64,000 nt of DNA from an uncultured Alphaproteobacteria bacterium (GTDB lineage Bacteria > Pseudomonadota > Alphaproteobacteria > RF32 > CAG-239): the NCBI GenBank assembly GCA_944393665.1, contig CALYAX010000002.1:1-64000 (forward strand), given 5' to 3'. The notes beneath the pieces were generated by a model. That model was given only the letters and a program-made list of their open reading frames with translations. It made no database searches and was not told the DNA's origin. Shown here one piece after another: positions 15,757 through 24,020 of this stretch (the stretch's first letter is position 1; each line of letters opens with the position of its first letter). A program made the position numbers and the translations under genes.

Positions 15757-16023
15757 TTATCTTAACTGGCTGTCTTTTGAACCGCGGCGGTTATAGAGAC
15801 TGACGGCTTTTTGTTCGCGGTCGGCTTCTTCCTGGCAGCGGATGCATAATCTGACTCCCGGAATGGCCTGGCGTCTGGCTTCGGGGATTTCTTCGCCGCA
15901 TTCCTCGCAATATTCAAGACTGACACCGCAAGGAACATTTTTGCGGGCGCGTTTGATTTCATCGTTAATAGAATCCTGTATTTGGTCGCTGACGGCATTA
16001 TCGCCAGCCCATCCGACAGCCAT
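15757..16023 (-). CDS. TraR/DksA-type zinc-finger protein
   Basis: An 88-residue protein of the short DksA/TraR class. A four-Cys zinc finger of the form CEECGEEIP...CIRCQ lies around residues 38-63, preceded by a helical N-terminus. Such proteins bind the RNA polymerase secondary channel and mimic the effect of ppGpp and DksA, or act in ribosome and stress physiology. It is shorter than DksA (about 150 residues) and lacks the long coiled coil, like TraR and YbiI. AAGGAGA precedes the ATG at 16023. It is a single gene in a divergent arrangement with the sigma-factor operon. Confidence 0.85.
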   Translation of the reverse strand: MAVGWAGDNAVSDQIQDSINDEIKRARKNVPCGVSLEYCEECGEEIPEARRQAIPGVRLCIRCQEEADREQKAVSLYNRRGSKDSQLR

Positions 16024-16170
16024 GGTGATCTCCTTTTTTTCTATAAATTATAATCATGTCTTTTTCCAAATTCAATAATTTAGTCTTATCTTAAAGTTTA
16101 GAGATTATAATTAAAAAAATTTTGAACAATTGGAAAGGAGGTGTCGTTTTATATGTCAGAGGAGGTTGAA

Positions 16171-16425
16171 ATGGAAGATATTTCATTGTTAATCAGAGAG
16201 GCAAAGCCGCTCTACTTTGCACGAAAACGGCGCCGTAACCAGATAAAAGCGGCTCTGGCGGTTTTTATCTGTGCTGTGGGGCTTGGCTGGTTTTCTCCGC
16301 GTGAGGCTTCATATTTATATGATTTTAATAATAATGAGCCGGAAATTTATCTGACCGAAAACGGTTCGATAATCGAGGAAATGGGTTTGCCGGTTGATGC
16401 TGACGGATTTTTGAAGATTGTATAA
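16171..16425 (+). CDS. Small single-pass membrane protein upstream of an ECF sigma factor
   Basis: I do not recognise this family. It is 84 residues long from the ATG at 16171, which has AGGAGG eight bases upstream; ATG 16153 and GTG 16141 would extend it but are less well placed. A basic cytoplasmic segment (FARKRRRNQIK) precedes one membrane helix (AALAVFICAVGLGWF, about residues 28-45), and the C-terminus is acidic and probably periplasmic. The sigma gene starts three bases after the stop. Position and topology make it a candidate anti-sigma or sensor, though it lacks a zinc-binding ZAS motif. Confidence 0.65.
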   Translation: MEDISLLIREAKPLYFARKRRRNQIKAALAVFICAVGLGWFSPREASYLYDFNNNEPEIYLTENGSIIEEMGLPVDADGFLKIV

Positions 16426-16428
16426 AGC

Positions 16429-16932
16429 ATGATGAAAGAAATTATAGAAGCCAACCGCAGCCGTATCCGGGCGATTATCCGTAAACTGACAGGCGGTGAT
16501 AATGAAGATATCGAACAGGAAGTTTATATTAAAACCTGGCGGAATCTGGATAAATATCAAGAACAAGGCAAATTCAGACAATGGATCGGGCTTTTGACGG
16601 CCAATGTCTGCCGTGACTATTTTAAGTCTAGCCAATTTAAACAGGAATCCCGGCAGGTTAATAATGCAGAAATTTTGGAAAATTTGCGGGTAGGGGGCAG
16701 ACAGGAAGAAATTGTCGATGCCAAAGCCCGTCAGAAAATTATTTTGAAAGCAGTTGACAGTCTGCCTGCAAAACTGCGGCAGGTGGTTATCTGGTATGAG
16801 TTTGAAGACTTGAGCTATGAACAGATTGCCAAAAAAACCGGTGTGCCGGTTGGGACTGTTAAATCGCGGTTATTTCACGCCCGCAAAATTTTAAGTGAAA
16901 AACTTGTTTTGTTAAAAGGAGAATCAAGATGA
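16429..16932 (+). CDS. ECF-type RNA polymerase sigma factor
   Basis: A 167-residue sigma-70 family protein with region 2 (EDIEQEVYIKTWRNLDKY, about residues 24-42) and a region 4 helix-turn-helix (LSYEQIAKKTGVPVGTVKSRL, about residues 125-145). Regions 1 and 3 are absent, as in extracytoplasmic-function factors. It lies between a small membrane protein and a Spy/CpxP-like periplasmic protein, overlapping the latter by 4 bp (ATGA), so it probably responds to envelope or metal stress and activates its own operon. I could not identify a convincing ECF promoter upstream. Confidence 0.92.
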   Translation: MMKEIIEANRSRIRAIIRKLTGGDNEDIEQEVYIKTWRNLDKYQEQGKFRQWIGLLTANVCRDYFKSSQFKQESRQVNNAEILENLRVGGRQEEIVDAKARQKIILKAVDSLPAKLRQVVIWYEFEDLSYEQIAKKTGVPVGTVKSRLFHARKILSEKLVLLKGESR

Positions 16933-17420
16933 ATAAAACTTTAATGACGGCTTTTTGCGCCGCAAGTTTATTACTGGGAACTTCGGCTGTTATGGCTCAG
17001 GATGCCGAAATGGCTCCGCCGCCCCCGCCGCATGAGGAAATGGGGCCCCGCCCGCATGAGTTTGGCGGCCGTCATGCCGCAAAAATGCAGGATCGTCTGG
17101 CTGACGAGCTGAATTTGACGGAAGCTCAGAAAGCTGATTTGCAGAAAGTCCGCGAGGAAAACCGCGAGAAAATGAAACCTTTGATGGAGCAGATGAAAGA
17201 ACTGCGCAAACAGATGGACCAGCTGCGCAAAGCTGATATGGAAAGTTTTGAAAAGGTTTTGACCCCTGAGCAGTTAAAGGTATTTGAAGAAATTAAGGCC
17301 AAACGCCATGCGGATATGAAACAAAGAATGGAAAAACGCCAGAAAGACTTTGGAAAACACCACGGTCCCCGGGGAGAAAAAGGTGCGGAAATGCTGCCTC
17401 CACCGCCTCCCGCAGAATAA
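16929..17420 (+). CDS. Spy/CpxP-like periplasmic LTxxQ protein
   Basis: A 163-residue secreted protein with signal peptide MNKTLMTAFCAASLLLGTSAVMAQ (cleavage after AQ, about residue 24). Two LTxxQ-type motifs, LNLTEAQKADL (about residue 62) and LTPEQLKVF (about residue 117), flank a Met/Lys/Glu-rich helical stretch. Both ends are Pro-rich (PPPPPHEE and PPPPPAE). The family includes the periplasmic chaperone Spy, CpxP and metal-resistance sensors. Overlap with the ECF sigma gene implies a stress operon in which this product could be effector or inhibitor. A terminator follows directly. Confidence 0.85.
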   Translation: MNKTLMTAFCAASLLLGTSAVMAQDAEMAPPPPPHEEMGPRPHEFGGRHAAKMQDRLADELNLTEAQKADLQKVREENREKMKPLMEQMKELRKQMDQLRKADMESFEKVLTPEQLKVFEEIKAKRHADMKQRMEKRQKDFGKHHGPRGEKGAEMLPPPPPAE

Positions 17421-17437
17421 ATATTTATTTGAAAGAG

Positions 17438-17463
17438 CACCCTGGATTTCAGGGTGTTTTTTT
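17438..17463 (+). terminator. Terminator of the sigma/Spy-like operon
   Basis: CACCCTG and CAGGGTG form a stem around GATTT, followed by seven T. Confidence 0.9.
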
Positions 17464-17590
17464 ATGGAAAAAGACAATCGCCCGATAAGCCTCCGCCGCA
17501 CTTCCTAACAGAAAATAAGCGGCGGGTAAAATGCGAAAAAAGGTTGTTAATTTTTAAGATTACTCTATGATGACAACGGAGAAAATAAAT

Positions 17591-19354
17591 ATGTTTGCAA
17601 AACTTGTCGATAAATTTAATTCGCTGTATCTGGTTAAAAACTACCGTAAAATCCTGCCGTTTGTCCGGCCGTATCTGGGCAGGGCGCTGCTGGCGCTGCT
17701 GATTACCATTCCGATCGGGGGAATGGACGCGGTGATTGCCTGGTCGCTTAAACCTTATATGGATGTGGTAATGATTCAGCAGCAGTCTGGCTATACGGCT
17801 TATCTGCCGCTGCTGATTATTGTTTTCAGCTTACTGCAGAGTCTTTTAAATTATCTGGCGACCTACATGAATACCTGGGTGGGACAGAAGATCGGCATGG
17901 ATATTAAGATGGTTTTGTTTGATAAGCTGATGAAGTATCATGCTGCCTTTTTTGACCGCCGGAATTCCGGTGATATTTTGTTTCGCTTTAACAGCGATGT
18001 TGATCTGGCCTGCAGCGGGCTGCTTTCTAATTTGAAATTGTTTACGACCCGGTTTTTCTCTTCTTTGTCTTTAATTGCCGTTTTGTTTTATAATTCCTGG
18101 CAGCTGGCGGTGGTAGCCGTCGTCATTTTGCTGGTTGCGCTTTATCCGCTGACGACAGTGCGCCGGAAAATTAAAACCCTGATGGATAAAACAGTTTTTT
18201 CCAGCGCGGCGGTTATCACCAATTATAATGAAACTTTCAGCGGCAACCGGATTATCAGTTCTTATAATTTGTATGAATATCAGGGAAATAAGTTCCGCAA
18301 AACACTGCGGGCGGTTTTTCATTTCGGCATGAAAATGGTGCAGCGCACCGGCATGATGTCGCCGATGATGCATTTTATTGTTTCGCTGGGTATTGCCGGA
18401 GTAATTTGGTTTGGCAGTTATTTGATTGTGCACCAGCAAATGACAGCCGGCAACTTTGTGTCGTTTATTACGGCATTGATTATGCTGTATAACCCGATTA
18501 AGGCTATCGGCAACAGTTTTAACCAGGTTCAGATGTCCCTGATGGCGATTGAAAGGGTTTTTGACCTGTTGGAAACCCGGCCTGCCATTATGAGCAAACC
18601 CGGAGCGGTTAAGTTAAATCAGGTTAAAAATGAAATTAATTATAAAGATGTCTGTTTTGAGTATAACAAAGGGCACCCGGTTCTCAAGCATATTAACCTG
18701 AAAATCAAAGTAGGTGAAACAATTGCTTTTGTGGGCAATTCCGGCGGCGGTAAAACCACGCTGGTCAACCTGCTGCCGCGTTTTTATGATCTGACTTCCG
18801 GTGCGATTACCATTGACGGCGTTGATATTCGTGATATGGAACTGGAGTCTCTGCGCGATAAAATTGCGATTGTTTTTCAGGATAACTTTTTGTTTTCGGG
18901 CACTATTTTGGATAATATTTTGTTGGGCAGAACCGATGTGCCGCAGCAACAGATTGATGAGGCAATTAAACATGCCTGTCTGGAAGAGTTTATTAAATCT
19001 CTGGATCAGGGGCTTAATACCCAGATCGGCGAAAGAGGGGTATTGCTCTCCGGCGGTCAGAAACAACGAATCGCTATTGCGCGGGCATTTATCAAAAATG
19101 CGCCGATTGTTATTCTGGACGAAGCAACGTCTGCATTGGATAATAAGTCCGAAGCAGTGGTGCAGCAGGCGATTGATAATCTTATGCAGGACCGGACGGT
19201 GTTTATTATTGCCCACCGCCTGTCAACGGTTAAAAATGCTGATAAAATTGTGGTGGTTAATTACGGCGAACTGGTTGAAATGGGGACGCATGAAGAGCTG
19301 CTCGCCAAAGAAAACAGCATTTACGGCAGTTTATATACAACTCAGCTGAAGTAG
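17591..19354 (+). CDS. MsbA-type lipid A/multidrug ABC exporter
   Basis: Half-transporter with fused membrane and ATPase domains, about 587 residues, matching MsbA length. Six membrane helices fill the first 320 residues. The nucleotide-binding domain has Walker A GNSGGGKTT, signature LSGGQKQRIAIARA, Walker B IVILDEATSALD and the H-loop IIAHRLST. MsbA flips lipid A-core across the inner membrane; other members export drugs or peptides. waaA and lpxK elsewhere in the window fit the lipid A role. ATG 17591 has CGGAGAA upstream; ATGs at 17567 and 17570 lack a site. The next gene follows after six bases. Confidence 0.9.
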   Translation: MFAKLVDKFNSLYLVKNYRKILPFVRPYLGRALLALLITIPIGGMDAVIAWSLKPYMDVVMIQQQSGYTAYLPLLIIVFSLLQSLLNYLATYMNTWVGQKIGMDIKMVLFDKLMKYHAAFFDRRNSGDILFRFNSDVDLACSGLLSNLKLFTTRFFSSLSLIAVLFYNSWQLAVVAVVILLVALYPLTTVRRKIKTLMDKTVFSSAAVITNYNETFSGNRIISSYNLYEYQGNKFRKTLRAVFHFGMKMVQRTGMMSPMMHFIVSLGIAGVIWFGSYLIVHQQMTAGNFVSFITALIMLYNPIKAIGNSFNQVQMSLMAIERVFDLLETRPAIMSKPGAVKLNQVKNEINYKDVCFEYNKGHPVLKHINLKIKVGETIAFVGNSGGGKTTLVNLLPRFYDLTSGAITIDGVDIRDMELESLRDKIAIVFQDNFLFSGTILDNILLGRTDVPQQQIDEAIKHACLEEFIKSLDQGLNTQIGERGVLLSGGQKQRIAIARAFIKNAPIVILDEATSALDNKSEAVVQQAIDNLMQDRTVFIIAHRLSTVKNADKIVVVNYGELVEMGTHEELLAKENSIYGSLYTTQLK

Positions 19355-19360
19355 GAAAAG

Positions 19361-20035
19361 ATGTCTGCAACAGTAAAATACTGTATTTGGGATGTGGGAC
19401 AGGTGGTCAGGCGTTTTTCTTTGCAGCCTCTTGATAAATTGATGAGGAATTTGAGTGAATTACCGGAACAATATGCGGAGTCCGGCGGGGTTCTGAAATT
19501 TGATTATAAACCGGTGATGAAAGGTGAGGAAAGTTTTGAAAAATGCTGCCGTCGGCTGGCTGATTTTTGTGGTGTCAACTGGAATGACGGGCTGACGAAG
19601 CAGATTGATCAGGCACTGCATGATGGGAATGGTGCCTTTTTTGAAGAAACCAAACAGGTAATGGCAGCGTTAAAGAAAAAGAAAATCGCGAATTGTATGC
19701 TGTCAAATGCTTTGCCTAATTTGGTCGATACCGGTAATGTTTTTGGATTGGTGGAAGATATCCATGTTTTTTGTTCTTTTGATTTAGGTTTGTTAAAACC
19801 GGACCCCAAGATTTATGAAACTGTGCGTGAAAGGTTGAAATGCCGGTTTGAGGAAATGATTTTTGTTGATGATAAGCCTCAAAATGTGGTCGCTGCGGCT
19901 AATCTTGGAATTAAAGGAATAGTTTTTAAATCGGAAACAATTATCGCGGAAGTAGAAGCTCTTGCGGGCAGCCTTGATTTGCTTGAGGGGAATGAATATT
20001 TTAATCGAAGGATTAAAAGAGGAGAAAGCTTATGA
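19361..20035 (+). CDS. HAD-family phosphatase (YihX-like)
   Basis: A 224-residue haloacid-dehalogenase hydrolase. Motif I is CIWDVGQV near residue 8 (nucleophile Asp; the second Asp is Gly, as in YihX-like sugar phosphatases with DxGxV), motif II is MLSNA, and motif IV is IFVDDKPQN followed by AAANLGI. A helical cap lies between motifs I and II. Related enzymes dephosphorylate glucose-1-phosphate or other small phosphates; the substrate here is unknown. It lies six bases after the MsbA-like gene and overlaps the next small membrane gene by 4 bp. Confidence 0.88.
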   Translation: MSATVKYCIWDVGQVVRRFSLQPLDKLMRNLSELPEQYAESGGVLKFDYKPVMKGEESFEKCCRRLADFCGVNWNDGLTKQIDQALHDGNGAFFEETKQVMAALKKKKIANCMLSNALPNLVDTGNVFGLVEDIHVFCSFDLGLLKPDPKIYETVRERLKCRFEEMIFVDDKPQNVVAAANLGIKGIVFKSETIIAEVEALAGSLDLLEGNEYFNRRIKRGESL

Positions 20036-20415
20036 GAGTTGTTTTATTTATTGTGATTCTGTTTTGTTTGGTACAGGGCGGAAGTGCCGATGCGGCGGCG
20101 GTTTCGATTATGCACCAGATTTATGCGGCGCTTTACTACATGATGGCGCTGATTGCTTTTTGTACTTTAGCGCTGATGGGGCCTGTTAAAGGTTTTTGCT
20201 GCAACTGGGATTGGCACGGAGCTAAAGGGGATAAGGAAAAACCGCACGGACCGAAACACCATCACGGACCTCATCATGCGGAAAAAGCCGAAGAAAGCAT
20301 TATCCCGGAAGAATATGAAGAATTGGCAGAACTGGCTCAGGAAGATGAAGAACTTTCTCAAGCGCCACGGCCGCATGGGCCAAAAAGCAAAGCCCGGATC
20401 CGGATTCGGAAATAA
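20032..20415 (+). CDS. Small membrane protein with His-rich linker, paralogue A
   Basis: A 127-residue protein of no known family. It has a hydrophobic start (VVLFIVILFCLV), a short polar stretch containing HQIYAA, and a second helix (LYYMMALIAFCTLALM), giving a hairpin in the membrane. A His/Lys/Pro-rich segment (PKHHHGPHH) and an acidic then basic tail follow. The first 50 residues align with the next gene (MxVxLxIxxLFxLV...QIYAxxxYxxAxxAFxTxAL), so the two are paralogues. Start ATG overlaps the HAD stop (ATGA). The His-rich part could bind metal, which is inference only. Confidence 0.7.
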   Translation: MRVVLFIVILFCLVQGGSADAAAVSIMHQIYAALYYMMALIAFCTLALMGPVKGFCCNWDWHGAKGDKEKPHGPKHHHGPHHAEKAEESIIPEEYEELAELAQEDEELSQAPRPHGPKSKARIRIRK

Positions 20416-20421
20416 TCAAAA

Positions 20422-20450
20422 AATCCCTGTCAGGCAGACGGGGATTTTTT
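20422..20450 (+). terminator. Terminator between the paralogous small membrane genes
   Basis: AATCCC-GTC pairs with GAC-GGGATT, followed by TTTT. Confidence 0.75.
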
Positions 20451-20519
20451 ATTGCCGGCCAGCTTGATAACCTCCTGTGGGGTGAATATCTATTAGGAAA
20501 CATCATAAGGAGGAGAGAG

Positions 20520-20822
20520 ATGAAAGTTATTTTGGTGATTATCGCCTTGTTTACGCTGGTTATCGGGGCCAGTATTAATGATATGGCCGTAAATATTCTG
20601 GAACAGATTTATGCCGGAATGTTTTATATTATTGCGATGATGGCGTTCAGCACTTTTGCGCTTTTGTTTAAGGACAGCGGCATGAACCCAAAGTGGAAAA
20701 GCTGGCTGCGCCGGGAATGCGGCCTGGAAGATGAAAACGGCCGGATTTTGGAGCAAAAAAATAACGGGACAACCCCGGATGTGATTATTGTTGATTTGAG
20801 CGAAGACAATAATGCGCGCTGA
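20520..20822 (+). CDS. Small membrane protein, paralogue B
   Basis: A 100-residue protein with the same N-terminal membrane hairpin as the preceding gene: VILVIIALFTLVIGA, then EQIYAGMFYIIAMMAFSTFALLF. It lacks the His-rich linker and instead carries WKSWLRRECGLED and an acidic tail. A very strong ribosome site (AAGGAGGAGAG) precedes the ATG. It has its own upstream and downstream terminators, so it is probably transcribed separately. No function can be assigned. Confidence 0.7.
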   Translation: MKVILVIIALFTLVIGASINDMAVNILEQIYAGMFYIIAMMAFSTFALLFKDSGMNPKWKSWLRRECGLEDENGRILEQKNNGTTPDVIIVDLSEDNNAR

Positions 20823-20838
20823 CCGAAAGTTCTTTGGT

Positions 20839-20866
20839 AAAAACCCCGGATTGTCCGGGGTTTTTT
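20839..20866. terminator. Shared terminator between small membrane gene and sirtuin gene
   Basis: AACCCCGGA and TCCGGGGTT form a 9-bp stem around TTG, followed by TTTT; the sirtuin stop codon lies at its right edge, so both convergent transcripts can use it. Confidence 0.85.
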
Positions 20867-21584
20867 AACGGGTTTCGGCTTCTTTAATCAGGCTGTCTAC
20901 AAAAGGCGGAAAGGTTTTTCCGGCCGGTCCGTAGATATGATGGTCAAAATAGTAATTATTTGAGGTGGGTTCGAGGGTGAATTCCCAGGTTTCAGCCCCG
21001 TGAGCTTTGGCAATCTGCACAAAAGCCGCCGCCGGATAGACAACGCCGGAAGTGCCGATTGAGATAAACAAATCGCATTCCGCAAGCAGGCGGTCGACTT
21101 TATCCATGTAAAGCAGGTTTTCTCCGAAAAAAACAATATTAGGTTTCATCATTCCGGAAACCGAACAATGAGGGCAGGCGGTTTCGGTGGTAACATCGCT
21201 CCAGCTTTCCATTATCCGGCTGCAATTTAAACAAACGGCCTGGTTTATTTGACCGTGAATATGCCAGACTTCTTTTGAACCGGCTTTTTCGTGCAGGGTG
21301 TCAACATTTTGTGTAATCACGCTGACCGCGGCGGGATACTCCCGCTGAAGACGGGTAATGGCAAGATGGGCCGCATTGGGGCGTGCCGTTTGAATCTCGG
21401 TTTTGAGATTGTTATAGAAATCGTGCACCAGCTCGGGGTTACGTTCAAAACCTTCGACGGATGCCACATCTTCAACTCTATGGTTGTTCCACAGGCCGTT
21501 TGACGAGCGGAAAGTGGCAAGCCCGGATTCGGCAGAAATTCCGGCACCGGTTAAAATGACAATATTGCGGTAACTCTCGGCCAT
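20865..21584 (-). CDS. cobB: NAD-dependent protein deacylase, sirtuin
   Basis: A 239-residue Sir2-family enzyme that removes acyl groups from lysines using NAD. It shows GAGISAESGLATFR (residues 13-26), the NAD/catalytic block TQNVDTLHEKAG, the catalytic His in WHIHGQ (about residue 109), and a zinc knuckle with CLNC and CPHC. The FGENL and GTSGVVYPAA blocks complete the Rossmann core. Length matches class III CobB. Its ATG at 21584 has no strong ribosome site. It is a single gene, divergent from queH. Confidence 0.95.
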   Translation of the reverse strand: MAESYRNIVILTGAGISAESGLATFRSSNGLWNNHRVEDVASVEGFERNPELVHDFYNNLKTEIQTARPNAAHLAITRLQREYPAAVSVITQNVDTLHEKAGSKEVWHIHGQINQAVCLNCSRIMESWSDVTTETACPHCSVSGMMKPNIVFFGENLLYMDKVDRLLAECDLFISIGTSGVVYPAAAFVQIAKAHGAETWEFTLEPTSNNYYFDHHIYGPAGKTFPPFVDSLIKEAETR

Positions 21585-21663
21585 GATGATAAAAACTCTT
21601 TATTAAATCAATTTAAGGTGTATTATAGGCTCCTAAAAAAGAAATTCAATCAGGTTGTGAGAA

Positions 21664-22203
21664 ATGCCTCAAAATTTATTGTTGTTGTCCTGTTGCGCTC
21701 CCTGTTCCTGTGCGGTTATCCAAAAGCTGGCAGAAGAGGGGCGCCAATTTGCGGTGGTTTTTTATAATCCGAATATTCAGCCGGAAGCCGAGTACCGCAA
21801 ACGCTGCGCCGAAAATAAACGGGTGTGCGATTTATACGGTGTTTCTTTTATTGAATTGGAATATGACCATGACCGCTGGTGCGCTCTTACGCGCGGTCTT
21901 GAAAAAGAACCGGAACGCGGCCGGCGTTGCGATGTTTGTTTTGAAATGCGGCTCAGGCGGGTTATGGAATACGCTCTAACTCATGGCTTTGATGCGGTGG
22001 CTTCGGTTTTGGGTGTATCGCGGTGGAAGGATCTGGACCAAGTCAACCGGGCAGCCAAGCGGGCAGAGGAAGAAACCGGCGGTGTTTATGAGCTGGTAGA
22101 GGGCCGTAAAGGAGGCATGCAGGAACTGCGGGCACAACTCATACGCGAACTAGGCCTGTATAACCAGGAATACTGCGGCTGTCCGTTCAGTTATCGCAAA
22201 TAA
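21664..22203 (+). CDS. queH: Epoxyqueuosine reductase QueH
   Basis: Catalyses the last step of queuosine synthesis in tRNA, reducing epoxyqueuosine. This is the QueH (DUF208) type, unrelated in fold to QueG. The 179 residues contain the paired N-terminal SCCAPCSC (about residues 9-16), the central CDVCFEMRL and the C-terminal YCGCPFS; these are the iron-sulfur and metal ligands of the family. Length is normal. It stands alone, with no other queuosine gene in the window. Confidence 0.93.
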   Translation: MPQNLLLLSCCAPCSCAVIQKLAEEGRQFAVVFYNPNIQPEAEYRKRCAENKRVCDLYGVSFIELEYDHDRWCALTRGLEKEPERGRRCDVCFEMRLRRVMEYALTHGFDAVASVLGVSRWKDLDQVNRAAKRAEEETGGVYELVEGRKGGMQELRAQLIRELGLYNQEYCGCPFSYRK

Positions 22204-22301
22204 TTGCGGATAAATAGGGTTTGGGGCGATTAAAAAGCTTGTCATAAAGCGCGGCAGAGGATATGCTAGGCGCAGATGTGAACGATAAGGAAAATGCCTG
22301 C

Positions 22302-23198
22302 ATGATTTATGATTGTTTTCCATTTTTTAATGAACTTGATTTATTGGAAATCCGCCTGAATATATTGGATCCGATAGTTGATAAATTTGTGCTGGTGGAG
22401 TCGACCCAGACTTTTAACCGTCAGCCCAAACCTTTGTATTATCAGGAAAATAAAGAGCGTTTTGCCAAGTTTGCCGATAAGATTATCCATATTGTCTGCG
22501 ATGAAGATCTCTCGCATGAAGATAATCCCTGGGTGATTGAATATGTGCAGAAAAACTATATGGAAAAAGGCTGGAGTGCCTGTCAGGATGATGACATCAT
22601 TTTGATCTCCGATCTTGATGAAATTCCTAATCCCGAGAAAGTGCTGGAATATAAAGACAAGCCGGGCATTAAGTGTTTTCAGAATAACTTTTACTACTAT
22701 TATCTGAACTACTTCTGTGTCGATGAGCCGATTTGGTATAAGGGAACCCGCATGTGCAAGTTCAAAGATACCAGGCACGGGCTTGATAATGTCAAAGTCG
22801 GCATGAACAGCAGACTGCCGGCTATTTATAAGCAGGGGACAACCCCCAACAAAATCCGTTATTATAAAAACGGTCCCTGGGTTAAAAACGGCGGCTGGCA
22901 TTTTAGTTATCTGGGCGGTGCCGAAACCATCCGTAAAAAAATACTGTCGATTTCCCATACTGAATTTCATAAAGATGAATATACCGATATTGAGAAAATC
23001 AAGGAAAGAGTGATGGCGGGAGAGGATCTGTTCGGCCGCGGCAAACATTTCCGTTCGGTACCGATTGACGACAGTTTTCCGAAGTATATCCGTGATAATA
23101 TTGATAAATATCAAAATCTTATCATTGAATCTGAACATCTTAAACCAAGTTTTGGCGATAAGGTTAAGATTTTCATCAAAAAATATATCTCTAAATAA
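22302..23198 (+). CDS. GT17-like glycosyltransferase
   Basis: About 298 residues, resembling glycosyltransferase family 17 (beta-1,4-N-acetylglucosaminyltransferase-like). The opening MIYDCFPFFNELDLLEIRL and the following VLVESTQTFN are hallmarks; a DxD-type motif appears as LISDLDEIPNP (about residue 105) and the C-terminal part has GGWHFSYLGG. I choose the ATG at 22302, where family similarity begins; an in-frame ATG at 22263 with AGAGGA upstream would add 13 residues. It is the first of five tightly packed genes and probably builds a surface glycan. Donor sugar uncertain. Confidence 0.85.
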   Translation: MIYDCFPFFNELDLLEIRLNILDPIVDKFVLVESTQTFNRQPKPLYYQENKERFAKFADKIIHIVCDEDLSHEDNPWVIEYVQKNYMEKGWSACQDDDIILISDLDEIPNPEKVLEYKDKPGIKCFQNNFYYYYLNYFCVDEPIWYKGTRMCKFKDTRHGLDNVKVGMNSRLPAIYKQGTTPNKIRYYKNGPWVKNGGWHFSYLGGAETIRKKILSISHTEFHKDEYTDIEKIKERVMAGEDLFGRGKHFRSVPIDDSFPKYIRDNIDKYQNLIIESEHLKPSFGDKVKIFIKKYISK

Positions 23199-23210
23199 GG
23201 ACGATAAGTT

Positions 23211-24020
23211 ATGCGCTATCTGTTGACTTTTGGGAACAAGGGCTATAAGACGCCTATGAAACTGCTGGCGAAATCGGCGCAGGCTGTCGGCAGCGTTGAC
23301 AAGGTTATTTTTTGGGACGATGAAAAAGTCAGGGCTATGCCGTTTTATGAGGAAAACAAAAAGATTCTCGACCAGAAGCGCGGCTGCGGTTATTGGTTAT
23401 GGAAGCCTTTCAGTATTTTAACTGAGGTCAAAAAGCTTAAAAAAGGCGATTTTCTGATTTATTCTGATTCTAAAATGCTGGCGCTGCAGAATTTTGATAA
23501 GCTGTATGAGCTTTGCGAGCAAGAAGGCGGCGTATTGCTGTTTTCTAATATTCCGCAGACAATCGGCTGCTGGTGCAAGCGCGATGCGCTGATTTTGACC
23601 GGAATGGACAGGCCTGAAGTGGTCAGTTCATTTGATTTTGCCGCAATGATGTCGGTTTGGCAAAATACGCCCAAAGCGATTGCCTTTTTGGAAGAATGGC
23701 TCAATTTTTGTTGTGACGAACGGATTTTGACCGATATGCCCAATACGCTTGGACAGCCGAATTATCCGCTGTTTATCGATCATCGCCATGATCAGGCGGT
23801 TTTTTCTTTGGTGGCGCTTAAACAAGGGATTAAGCCTCATCGTATTCCCAACCAGTATGGCAAACGTTATAAAAAATGCGAGGCTTTTAAAGAAGATACT
23901 TACGGCGAACTGTTTCAGGCTCATTTTGCGTTACAGGCGGTTGCCCGTAATCTGAAAGTTTTTCCGCAGCTGGTAAAAGTTTTGTGGCAGGATTTATTTT
24001 CCCGGAAGGATAACTCATGA
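23211..24020 (+). CDS. Putative GT-A-type glycosyltransferase (unclassified)
   Basis: A 269-residue protein that I cannot place in a numbered family. It begins with MRYLLTFGNKGY and has a GCGYWLWKP motif (about residue 61) followed by LIYSDSK, a DxD-like site, as in nucleotide-diphospho-sugar transferase-fold proteins found in polysaccharide clusters. A second conserved-looking block is DHRHDQAVFSL (about residue 185). It starts 12 bases after the GT17-like gene (AAGGACGATAAG before ATG) and overlaps the next gene by 4 bp. Role in surface glycan assembly is inferred from fold and context. Confidence 0.7.
   Translation: MRYLLTFGNKGYKTPMKLLAKSAQAVGSVDKVIFWDDEKVRAMPFYEENKKILDQKRGCGYWLWKPFSILTEVKKLKKGDFLIYSDSKMLALQNFDKLYELCEQEGGVLLFSNIPQTIGCWCKRDALILTGMDRPEVVSSFDFAAMMSVWQNTPKAIAFLEEWLNFCCDERILTDMPNTLGQPNYPLFIDHRHDQAVFSLVALKQGIKPHRIPNQYGKRYKKCEAFKEDTYGELFQAHFALQAVARNLKVFPQLVKVLWQDLFSRKDNS

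Noticed and set aside
22341-23138. 265-codon antisense frame in the GT17-like gene
   Set aside because: Shadow of a real gene: no start site, composition mirrors the sense codons.
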